A DNA stretch of 30,611 bases from a virus. Positions 1-5,242 of the stretch are shown here, piece after piece. Location of the stretch: positions 1-30,611 of IMG/VR virus record IMGVR_UViG_3300009285_000553; one strand, written 5' to 3'. Under the pieces are notes generated by a model that ran no database searches, was not told the DNA's origin, and saw nothing but the letters and a program-made list of their open reading frames with translations. The position numbers were made by a program, and so were the translations under genes. Positions within the stretch are counted from its first letter, which is position 1; every line of letters begins with the position of its first letter.

Positions 1-423
1 CCGGCTCTTGAGATCGTCCACCTTGCACCAGCCGTTGACCTTGGCGTTGCGGTACGGCTGGCCCGTGGCCGGGTTCTCCTTCCGGCTGTCCTCGTGCAGC
101 ACCTCGACGCCGACGCTCTTCCCCACCAGGTCCTGGGCGTCAATCACGCAGTCGGCATCCTGGAGCATTTCCTTGAAGCCGAGTTCCGCAAGAAACCACT
201 TCTTGCGCCATGCCGACTTCTCCGTCCCGCTCACGTAGTCGCGCAGGGTGAGGGAGTCCGCCGGGCCGTCAATGATGATGTAGTCCACCATCGCCACGGG
301 GTTCCCCGCATCGCTCGTCCCCTCCACCACCGCCGTCACCTGGGCCAAGTGCCACCCTTCTGGGATGAGTTTCTTCGGGCCTCCCCCCTCGATCTTTGAC
401 GGATTGCCAGTGAAAAACGTCAT
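1..423 (-). CDS. DUF669-like ssDNA-associated protein, 3' end outside window
   Basis: A minus-strand frame opens with ATG at 423 and stays open to the window edge (141 codons). It begins MTFFTGNPSKIEGG and contains IPEGWHLAQVTAVVEG, a SEKALW-like stretch (SGTEKSAWRKKW), and DLVGKSVGVEVLHE followed by NAKVNGW. This order matches the DUF669 family, phage proteins normally found beside recombination genes and thought to bind single-stranded DNA. The Shine-Dalgarno GGAGG lies inside the end of the upstream Sak4-like gene, and only three bases separate that stop from this start, so the two are probably translationally coupled. The family call is from pattern memory. The role as partner of the annealase is inferred from the pairing. 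Confidence 0.75.
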   Translation of the reverse strand, partial: MTFFTGNPSKIEGGGPKKLIPEGWHLAQVTAVVEGTSDAGNPVAMVDYIIIDGPADSLTLRDYVSGTEKSAWRKKWFLAELGFKEMLQDADCVIDAQDLVGKSVGVEVLHEDSRKENPATGQPYRNAKVNGWCKVDDLKSR

Positions 424-426
424 GGG

Positions 427-1314
427 CTACGCCTCCTTTTTCTTGGCCGCCTTGGGGGCGGTTGCGGGTTGGCCTTGGATCATCTTCTGAATGTAGGCGA
501 CGCAGGCATCCACCTGCTCCTCCGTCATGTCCTTCCAGGTGTCGGCCCCGGCCTTGGTGAGCCACTTGGCCGTCTCAGCCTCGGGCAACTTCACCACGCC
601 CAACAGGCGCTCCAACTCAGCCACCTTGTCGGCAGAGGCCAACTTCACGTTCTCGCGGGCCTTGGTCATGCCCTCGCCGCCGATCTTGGCAAACTCCTCC
701 GCCGTGAACGTGAAGGTCCGGGGCACGACACCCCGGGGATCCTCCGGATCGCGCCGCCACTTGATGACGCGGGCGATGGAGGGGTAGCCCGCCCCCTTCA
801 CGTGCTGGAGGTAGAGCACGATATGAACATCGCCCTCCATGTTCTTTGCCCCGTCCACCTGGATGCCGACCACCTTCTCATTCTGGTACTCGGACTTGGT
901 GTGCGCGGTGACGAACAGGTTGCAGTCCAGGCCGCGCAGGGTCTCCCTGATCTTCCGCCACTCGCCCGTCGCCTTGGCATTACCCCTGCCGTAGTCGCTA
1001 TCGCCGGTGGGGTTGTGCCGCTGGTTCGCCTCTTGCTGGAGCATGGTGGCGTGGTCAATGCAGACGTTGGTTTTCAACGTCCCGGCCCCGGCGCGCTTGC
1101 GGATGTCGTCCAGGATGGCCGCGTAGGAGGATAGTGCGACCCGCTCTGAGCCGTTGCGCTTGATGCGCGCGTCGGCGTAGGCCAGGCCGCCTCCCAAGTC
1201 CGTGTCGTAGATCACGGCGTCCTTCAGGTTCGCCAGGAAGAAACTCTTTCCGCTCCCGGAATCGCCCCCGATCGCGGCGATGATCCGCTCGGTTGAAACC
1301 TTTTCTGCTGGCAT
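427..1314 (-). CDS. Sak4-like RecA-fold ATPase (single-strand annealing/recombination)
   Basis: The 295-residue product has a Walker A motif GDSGSGKS at residues 17-24, a Walker B-like strand VCIDHATML around residues 84-92 with its Asp at 87, and a later FVTAHTK strand typical of RecA-fold phage ATPases. Sak4 proteins are RecA-related ATPases that help anneal single-stranded DNA during phage recombination. The ATG at 1314 is chosen over an upstream start at 1407 because AAGGAGGAG sits directly before it and the added N-terminus looks like out-of-frame sequence. The gene follows the 67-residue gene with a two-base gap and precedes the DUF669-like gene, the usual Sak4 neighbourhood. Related AAA/RecA phage ATPases cannot be excluded. 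Confidence 0.8.
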   Translation of the reverse strand: MPAEKVSTERIIAAIGGDSGSGKSFFLANLKDAVIYDTDLGGGLAYADARIKRNGSERVALSSYAAILDDIRKRAGAGTLKTNVCIDHATMLQQEANQRHNPTGDSDYGRGNAKATGEWRKIRETLRGLDCNLFVTAHTKSEYQNEKVVGIQVDGAKNMEGDVHIVLYLQHVKGAGYPSIARVIKWRRDPEDPRGVVPRTFTFTAEEFAKIGGEGMTKARENVKLASADKVAELERLLGVVKLPEAETAKWLTKAGADTWKDMTEEQVDACVAYIQKMIQGQPATAPKAAKKKEA

Positions 1315-1316
1315 GA

Positions 1317-1520
1317 CTACTCCTCCTTCTGCTGAACTGGGTTCGAATCTTCTGCTCCAAAATCTTCCGGCCACCGGTACGGCCTCGGCTTCCCGACGCA
1401 GTCGCACCGCCCCTCAAGTCTGCACATGCGCGGGATGTCGTCCATGACGATGTAGTGAAGTCCGTCAAAACCGGAGTGATAAATCCGGTGCGCGCCCCCG
1501 CGTCTCACCTCGATGGCCAT
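1317..1520 (-). CDS. Small conserved-looking protein of unknown function (67 aa)
   Basis: This 67-residue frame starts at ATG 1520 and stops two bases before the Sak4-like start. Its last codons (VQQKEE) carry the Shine-Dalgarno of the next gene, which supports co-translation. It contains YHSGFDGLHYIVMDDIPR followed by three clustered cysteines (MCRLEGRCDC), so a small metal site or disulfide is possible. No family is recognised. The ribosome-binding site upstream is weak. A longer in-frame extension to 1775 exists but overlaps the membrane-protein gene and is Arg/Gly/Pro-rich like a shadow frame, so the short form is preferred. Confidence 0.6.
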   Translation of the reverse strand: MAIEVRRGGAHRIYHSGFDGLHYIVMDDIPRMCRLEGRCDCVGKPRPYRWPEDFGAEDSNPVQQKEE

Positions 1521-1531
1521 CCGTAAACGTT

Positions 1532-1720
1532 TTAGCGGGAACAGTTGACACCTCCCCCTGCCCGTTGCCCCTCGGCGATGCGGCGCCAGGCTTCCATCTT
1601 GGCCTCGATCCGCTTCCTCTCGGCGCGGAACCTGGACGCCATGGCCGCAAAGACCAGGGCCAGGATGAACGGGAGCCAGATGGTCAGGATTGCCACGAGG
1701 CCCTCCGGGGAGGCGCTCAC
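1532..1720 (-). CDS. Small single-pass membrane protein (62 aa)
   Basis: A GTG start at 1720 overlaps the upstream TGA as GTGA, the same four-base junction used by the preceding gene pair. A second GTG at 1726 would add two residues. Residues about 7-28 (LVAILTIWLPFILALVFAAM) form one hydrophobic segment. It is followed by a charged, helix-prone tail rich in Arg, Lys and Glu (FRAERKRIEAKMEAWRRIAE), so the protein looks like a short membrane anchor with a cytoplasmic amphipathic helix. Function is unknown. Phage early operons often contain such small membrane proteins, but nothing here identifies a specific role. Confidence 0.6.
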   Translation of the reverse strand: MSASPEGLVAILTIWLPFILALVFAAMASRFRAERKRIEAKMEAWRRIAEGQRAGGGVNCSR

Positions 1721-2001
1721 GAGCACACCGCGCCCATCCAGGCCATTGACCCCGGGGCCAGGGCCGGTCCGTCACAGCACGGGCTACGGCCTTCCTGCGT
1801 CGGCTTCACGGTCTGGCCGCAGGCCCGGCAGATGAACCTGCTGGGCTCGCACGGGGGAAGGAGGCCGAGGCCCTTCCGATGCTCGGCCTGGACGACGCCC
1901 CAGGCCTCCTCGGCCTTGGCCGCAAGGGCTGTGTCGTCCGGCCGTAGGCGAGCGCGGACGAAGGCCGCGTCGTAGGCGTCCCAGGCGTCGGCGTAGGTCA
2001 C
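1717..2001 (-). CDS. Zinc-ribbon protein of unknown function (94 aa)
   Basis: The start GTG at 2001 overlaps the stop of the 25-codon upstream frame as GTGA, so translation is probably by re-initiation. A GTG at 2052 is open in the same frame but has no ribosome-binding site. The N-terminal half (TYADAWDAYDAAFVRARL, then ALAAKAEEAWGVVQAEHRKG) looks alpha-helical. The C-terminal half carries CRACGQTV, then SPCCDGP, a CxxC...CC pattern fitting a small zinc ribbon. Function is unknown. Its position second in an early operon suggests nucleic-acid handling or host takeover, but that is inference only. Confidence 0.65.
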   Translation of the reverse strand: MTYADAWDAYDAAFVRARLRPDDTALAAKAEEAWGVVQAEHRKGLGLLPPCEPSRFICRACGQTVKPTQEGRSPCCDGPALAPGSMAWMGAVCS

Positions 2002-2075
2002 AGGCGCACCGAGATCCCGGGCGCAACCGGGACGTTGACGATTGCCTTGCACATCATCCTTTTCGCGGTTTCCAT
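1998..2075 (-). CDS. 25-residue leader or micro-protein with a strong ribosome-binding site
   Basis: ATG at 2075 is preceded by GAGAAGGAGGAGAG, the strongest Shine-Dalgarno on the minus strand in this window. It opens a frame METAKRMMCKAIVNVPVAPG that ends in TGA at 1998-2000, giving 25 residues. The stop overlaps the GTG of the zinc-ribbon gene. The micro-ORF is the first frame after the predicted leftward promoter, about 58 bases into the transcript. It may be a true micro-protein or a leader peptide that delivers ribosomes to the otherwise poorly initiated GTG gene. Confidence 0.5.
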   Translation of the reverse strand: METAKRMMCKAIVNVPVAPGISVRL

Positions 2076-2139
2076 CTCTCCTCCTTCTCCCGGGTTCGCT
2101 CCGGGTATCGCGTGCGGGGCACCCGCCCCACCCGACAGG

Positions 2140-2168
2140 ACTCTACACTATTGGTATTCTGGCGTCAA
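2140..2168 (-). promoter_or_regulatory. Predicted leftward promoter of the early minus-strand operon
   Basis: On the minus strand, TTGACG (2168-2163) is followed after 17 bases by TAGAGT (2145-2140). Transcription would start near 2133 and give a leader of about 58 bases before the 25-codon frame. The sequence TGTTGACGCCA around the -35 box is repeated exactly in the second leftward promoter at 2374, which could be a shared operator or simply a shared promoter core. The -10 form TAGRNT recurs in all five promoters predicted here. Confidence 0.65.
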
Positions 2169-2179
2169 CAGGAATATCT

Positions 2180-2338
2180 TTATTTCTTTTCGGACGGGCG
2201 CCCGGCATGGCCTGGAACGTAGCCGGTAGCCTTCCGCTTCCTGGACCTCCATGCGAGTGAGCGGTGGGAGGCGCAACAATAGCGAGGGATCGTCGTCTGC
2301 ACTCGGCCCCCGCACCACGCGCACTTGATGATGTCCAT
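2180..2338 (-). CDS. Small zinc-ribbon protein, phage CxxC...C type (52 aa)
   Basis: ATG at 2338 begins MDIIKCAWCGG, followed by PRYCCASHRSLAWRSRKRK. This CxxC, then RYC-x(3)-H/C, then basic-tail layout is typical of short phage zinc-ribbon proteins of about 50 residues. The usual fourth cysteine appears here to be His (CASHRSLAWR). No Shine-Dalgarno precedes the ATG. Instead a promoter -10 box ends about 8 bases upstream, so the mRNA would be nearly leaderless. The gene ends just before the -35 box of the next leftward promoter, so it is probably its own transcription unit or reads through into the early operon. A nucleic-acid-binding role is inferred from the fold only. Confidence 0.65.
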   Translation of the reverse strand: MDIIKCAWCGGRVQTTIPRYCCASHRSLAWRSRKRKATGYVPGHAGRPSEKK

Positions 2339-2346
2339 GCCGGGAG

Positions 2347-2374
2347 AGTCTACACGTGAAAATCGTGGCGTCAA
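2347..2374 (-). promoter_or_regulatory. Predicted leftward promoter giving a nearly leaderless mRNA
   Basis: On the minus strand TTGACG (2374-2369) and TAGACT (2352-2347) are separated by 16 bases. The expected start point, near 2340, falls two bases before the ATG at 2338. Its -35 box lies 11 bases from the -35 box of the rightward promoter at 2386, so the two polymerase sites are back to back over an A/T-rich spacer (caaaaataatc). Confidence 0.6.
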
Positions 2375-2385
2375 CAAAAATAATC

Positions 2386-2413
2386 TTGACACCCGCCAGG
2401 GAACGGGTAGAGT
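2386..2413 (+). promoter_or_regulatory. Predicted rightward early promoter
   Basis: TTGACA at 2386-2391 is a perfect sigma-70-type -35 box, followed after 16 bases by TAGAGT at 2408-2413. Transcription would begin near 2420, exactly at the 5' edge of the first helix of the structured leader (2421). It would drive the 66-residue gene and the D5-type helicase. Confidence 0.7.
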
Positions 2414-2419
2414 GGGTTC

Positions 2420-2560
2420 CGCTGTAGGTCACCTGCTCGGAGGCTCAGTTGCGCGTTACCAAGTCCGTCACCCGAAAGCGAGATCAGCCTTTCCCTCCGG
2501 GGTCGGGCCTACAGCACCTCGTTAGTAGGGTGGCGGACTTGGTGACTGCGCGGAAGGAGG
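2420..2560 (+). promoter_or_regulatory. Structured 5' leader RNA with interleaved long helices
   Basis: Three long complementary pairings can be read directly. Helix A: 2421-2430 with 2506-2515 (10 bp, one G-U). Helix C, nested in A: 2436-2443 with 2494-2501 (8 bp, one G-U). Helix B: 2458-2473 with 2528-2543 (16 consecutive pairs, one G-U), extending to 2451/2551 with one bulge. B interleaves with A/C, so the RNA forms either a pseudoknot or two mutually exclusive folds. The 7-base linker between C and B makes a full simultaneous fold sterically doubtful. The ribosome-binding site GGAAGGAGG (2552-2560) abuts the foot of helix B. No frame in this stretch looks coding, and no known riboswitch class is recognised. 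Confidence 0.65.
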
Positions 2561-2567
2561 ATTGAGG

Positions 2568-2768
2568 ATGGATATGGAAGACCTGGATAATGTCGTCGGG
2601 GCGATTCAAGACATCGCAAAAGCGATCCGCGACCACGCGGAAGCCGTGGGAAACCTGAGCCATGCTGTCCATCGGCTCGGGGTCGCAGATGCATTGACCC
2701 CAATGGGCGCACTCGAAGCGCACGGAAAGATTCTGAGCGAAGCCATTCAGTCTCTACGACATGACTGA
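2568..2768 (+). CDS. Small helical protein of unknown function (66 aa)
   Basis: ATG at 2568 sits seven bases after GGAAGGAGG. A TTG at 2562 in the same frame is too close to that site. The product (MDMEDLDNVVGAIQDIAKAI, then regular heptad-like Ala/Ile/Leu spacing to AIQSLRHD) looks entirely alpha-helical and could form a coiled coil. No family is recognised. Its stop overlaps the helicase start by eight bases, so the two genes are co-translated, which suggests a replication accessory role without proving it. Confidence 0.7.
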   Translation: MDMEDLDNVVGAIQDIAKAIRDHAEAVGNLSHAVHRLGVADALTPMGALEAHGKILSEAIQSLRHD

Positions 2769-4206
2769 CGCTGTCGTCCAACTCGCGCAGTCCATCCTGG
2801 CCAAGCCGAGTGCCGTTGAACCTCGGCTTGATCCCGATCTCACGGATACAGGCAACGCAGAGAGACTGGTTCGTAATATCGGCTCGGAAATCCGCTATGT
2901 CCCTGGCCTCGGATGGTTCGTATGGGACGGCAAGCGTTGGCGCGAGGATCACTTGGCGATGGTGGTCGAACACGCGAAACTAACAGCTAGGGCCATCTTC
3001 TCCGAGGCTGTCCGCGCGGAGAGTGAAGGGAAACAAAAGGAAGTGGCGAAGTGGGCGCTGAAAAGTCAGGACCGAAACCGGATCGAGGCGATGCTCGCCT
3101 TGGCCCGCTCTGAACCAGGCGTAGGCATCATGCCCGATGAGCTGGACCCGGACCCATGGCTCTTCAACTGCCAAAACGTAACTGTGGACCTCCGTACGGG
3201 GAAGATGAAGCAACATGACCCGGCGAATCTCATCACCAAGATAGCGCCTGTGGTCTACGATCCCACCGCCACATACCCGAAGTGGGAGGCGTTCCTGACA
3301 AAGATATTCCCGGGGAAGCCCTACCTTCCGTTCTTCCTCAAACAAGCCGTGGGCTACAGCCTCACAGGGAACACGAGGGAACAGTGCATCTTTATTCCCT
3401 ATGGGACAGGCCAGAATGGGAAGTCGACGTTCATCGACACCATCAGCCGTATTATGGGGGAATACGCGGGAAACGTCCCGGTCGAAGCCATGCTCATCTC
3501 GAAAAGGGACGGGGACAGCGCGGCCATCGCTAAGCTACGCGGGGATCGTTTCGTCACGGCGAGCGAGGCGGAAGCCGGTAAACGCTTGGCTGAATCTCTG
3601 GTGAAGCAGATGACTGGCGGGGAAAAGATGACGGCGAAGCTCCTCTACAAAAACTATTTCGACTTCTATCCCCAGTTCAAACTCTGGCTCTCAACCAACA
3701 ACAAACCTGTGATCCGTGGAACGGATGAAGGGATCTGGAGGCGTATCCGTCTCATCCCCTTCGACTACCGGATCCCGGATCAGGAGAAAATACCGGACTT
3801 CCACAAGACATTCGAGGACGAGCTCCCGGGCATCCTGGCCTGGGCCGTCGCGGGGTGTGCAGAGTGGTTCGAGAACGGGCTCATCGTCCCGGACGAGGTG
3901 AAGGTCGCCACCAAGTCCTATCGAGCCGACATGGACATCCTCGGTAACTTCCTCGACGAATGTTGCACTGTCGCGGATGGATTGCAGATTCGGTCATCAA
4001 TTCTATACCAAGAATACGTGGTCTGGTGTGACAAAAATGGGGAGTATAAGGCCTCGAACAAGGCGTTTTCTGGTGCCCTGACGGCCAGGGACTTCGGTCG
4101 TCGCCATACCCGTGACGGATCGGTTTGGCATGGAATTTCTGTCGTAAACCTAGAGAAAACAGAGACTTATATCCAAAATAACGGTGTGACAGGTGATGGA
4201 TCATAG
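2761..4206 (+). CDS. D5/SF3-family replicative helicase (primase C-terminal type)
   Basis: The 481-residue product matches phage/plasmid primase-helicases of the P4/D5 class without the N-terminal primase domain. Residues about 45-150 resemble the D5_N region. The SF3 ATPase follows, with Walker A GTGQNGKST at 215-223, a Walker B-like RFVTASEAE near 263-271, motif C LWLSTNNKP near 308-316 and the arginine-finger segment GIWRRIRLIPF near 324-334. A C-terminal winged-helix-like region ends the protein. Such enzymes unwind DNA at the phage replication origin. It overlaps the preceding 66-residue gene and has no strong ribosome-binding site of its own, consistent with coupling. No primase is visible in this window. 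Confidence 0.9.
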   Translation: MTDAVVQLAQSILAKPSAVEPRLDPDLTDTGNAERLVRNIGSEIRYVPGLGWFVWDGKRWREDHLAMVVEHAKLTARAIFSEAVRAESEGKQKEVAKWALKSQDRNRIEAMLALARSEPGVGIMPDELDPDPWLFNCQNVTVDLRTGKMKQHDPANLITKIAPVVYDPTATYPKWEAFLTKIFPGKPYLPFFLKQAVGYSLTGNTREQCIFIPYGTGQNGKSTFIDTISRIMGEYAGNVPVEAMLISKRDGDSAAIAKLRGDRFVTASEAEAGKRLAESLVKQMTGGEKMTAKLLYKNYFDFYPQFKLWLSTNNKPVIRGTDEGIWRRIRLIPFDYRIPDQEKIPDFHKTFEDELPGILAWAVAGCAEWFENGLIVPDEVKVATKSYRADMDILGNFLDECCTVADGLQIRSSILYQEYVVWCDKNGEYKASNKAFSGALTARDFGRRHTRDGSVWHGISVVNLEKTETYIQNNGVTGDGS

Positions 4207-4208
4207 AG

Positions 4209-4261
4209 CGTTTCCAGGAGTTGTCCATACGCGCGCGCGGATGGGAAAGTTCCTGAAAACG
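4209..4261. repeat. Imperfect inverted repeat after the helicase gene
   Basis: CGTTTCCAGGA at 4209-4219 pairs with TCCTGAAAACG at 4251-4261 with one mismatch in 11. The loop contains an alternating GCGCGCGC tract. It lies immediately after the helicase stop, between two transcription units, and so could end the early transcript. It lacks the T-run of a standard intrinsic terminator. Confidence 0.5.
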
Positions 4262-4270
4262 AGGCTTGAT

Positions 4271-4296
4271 CCGTCACCCGTCACGTAACCCGTCAC
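4271..4296. repeat. Three CCGTCAC direct repeats upstream of a promoter
   Basis: CCGTCAC occurs at 4271-4277, 4278-4284 and 4290-4296, with start-to-start spacings of 7 and 12 bases. The cluster ends 21 bases before the -35 box of the packaging-operon promoter, where an activator or repressor site would be expected. A replication iteron role is also possible because the helicase gene is adjacent. Confidence 0.5.
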
Positions 4297-4317
4297 GCTC
4301 GGTTCCGGCATACCCGC

Positions 4318-4346
4318 TTGACGGCCGACGAAGCCGGAGGTAGGAT
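4318..4346 (+). promoter_or_regulatory. Predicted promoter of the packaging operon
   Basis: TTGACG at 4318-4323 is followed after 17 bases by TAGGAT at 4341-4346, giving a start near 4353. The transcript would begin with a leader of about 72 bases containing the perfect hairpin GACAGC-AAC-GCTGTC (4374-4388), then reach the ATG at 4425 with a good ribosome-binding site. The TTG inside the -35 box also opens a 69-codon frame, which I regard as accidental. Confidence 0.6.
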
Positions 4347-4424
4347 TCGGGCCGTGCAAACCGAACGCATGAAGACAGCAACGCTGTCACCGGCAGCGCT
4401 GGATCGAAACGGGAAGGAGATCCC

Positions 4425-4685
4425 ATGGGAGGCGGTCTCGGCTGGTTTTGCTACTGCCTCCGGTGCTGGCGGCCCTACCGCGTCTCCCGCTCAGACAGCC
4501 CTCGCGGCCTCTGCGAGCGGTGCGTAGATGGAGATCGTGGCCGGCAACAACGGCAACCAGACCGCCTACGACTGGCCGAAGATCGGCACGGAATACATCG
4601 AGGGCGACCCTTCCGTCACACTGGATTTTCTCGTCGAGAAGTACGGATGCGGGATTCGCAACCTCGCCCAACACTCCTCCGATGA
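4425..4685 (+). CDS. Possible zinc-ribbon protein overlapping the start of TerS
   Basis: ATG at 4425 has a good ribosome-binding site (AAGGAG, five bases upstream) and is the first well-supported start after the predicted promoter at 4318-4346. The N-terminal 35 residues (WFCYCLRCWRPY, then SPRGLCERCVDGD) show a C-x-C-x2-C...C-x2-C pattern that looks like a genuine small zinc ribbon. The remaining 50 residues overlap TerS in another frame and are Arg-rich, as shadow frames are. It may be a real 86-residue protein, or its main effect may be to carry ribosomes across the TerS start, which has no Shine-Dalgarno of its own. Confidence 0.45.
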   Translation: MGGGLGWFCYCLRCWRPYRVSRSDSPRGLCERCVDGDRGRQQRQPDRLRLAEDRHGIHRGRPFRHTGFSRREVRMRDSQPRPTLLR

Positions 4686-5100
4686 AAACTGGGTCGCAAA
4701 GCGCCACGAGTTTAGGGAAGAGATCGCCCGCAGATTCCGCCACGAGGCGATCAAGCGTCATGTCAAGATTCGCCGCGAGCTTCTCGACCACCAAGCCGCG
4801 CTGATCGCCTCTGCGCTCCGCAAGCTCTACGACCCCGAGACCAAGACCCTGCGCGGTGACGTGGCCCTGCTGGATCTCGACCGACTCTTGAACACCTACG
4901 ACAAGTTCGTGTCTCGCGAGACCGGCGAGAGCACGGTGGAGGGCGGCACGCAGTATCACATCCACCTGGCCGAGGCCTTGGTCGCAGTAGGGATCGGCAA
5001 CGAGGTTGTCGAGGGGCTCCTTGAGCGCGTGGCTCGGATGAGGCGTGGCGCCCTGCCGAATGGGGACGGCGCCCCACCAACCGGGACCGATGGCCAGTAA
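4528..5100 (+). CDS. Terminase small subunit-like DNA-binding protein (TerS)
   Basis: The 190-residue product has an N-terminal helix-turn-helix-like segment (SVTLDFLVEKYGCGIRNLAQ) followed by a basic helical region (KRHEFREEIARRFRHEAIKR) and a long helical middle. This layout is typical of small terminases that recognise the packaging site and assemble into a ring with TerL. It lies 138 bases upstream of TerL, the standard order. The ATG at 4528 directly follows an in-frame TAG, so no longer form is possible, and there is no clear ribosome-binding site, pointing to coupling with the frame that begins at 4425. Confidence 0.75.
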   Translation: MEIVAGNNGNQTAYDWPKIGTEYIEGDPSVTLDFLVEKYGCGIRNLAQHSSDENWVAKRHEFREEIARRFRHEAIKRHVKIRRELLDHQAALIASALRKLYDPETKTLRGDVALLDLDRLLNTYDKFVSRETGESTVEGGTQYHIHLAEALVAVGIGNEVVEGLLERVARMRRGALPNGDGAPPTGTDGQ

Positions 5101-5242
5101 GAAAGCCCGTCGCCTTGGCCGTGCGATGGCGGCGGAGGTCCGGCGCAGGCGGATGCACCTGGCGCCGGTGAACCACACGCTCGGGCACCAGCGATCCATC
5201 CCGGCATGGGTGTCGAGGCCGACGGGGTCCGTGGTGCGATGA
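5090..5242 (+). CDS. Small basic protein between TerS and TerL (50 aa)
   Basis: ATG at 5090 overlaps the end of TerS, and the frame ends in TGA that overlaps the TerL start as ATGA. The product (MASKKARRLGRAMAAEVRRR, then HLAPVNHTLGHQRSIP) is very basic at its N-terminus and could bind DNA or RNA. No family is recognised and the ribosome-binding site is poor. The tight overlaps on both sides argue that it is translated as a link between the two terminase genes. It could instead be a chance frame bridging a short gap. Confidence 0.45.
   Translation: MASKKARRLGRAMAAEVRRRRMHLAPVNHTLGHQRSIPAWVSRPTGSVVR

Noticed and set aside
2521-2553. T-box-like AGGGTGG motif in the early leader
   Set aside because: Only the first seven bases match the T-box antiterminator core. 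The expected ACCGCG continuation and specifier stem are absent, and the segment is already explained as an arm of the long helix.
4318-4527. 69-codon frame starting with TTG before TerS
   Set aside because: Its TTG is the predicted -35 box, no ribosome-binding site precedes it, and the product is low-complexity Ala/Gly/Ser.
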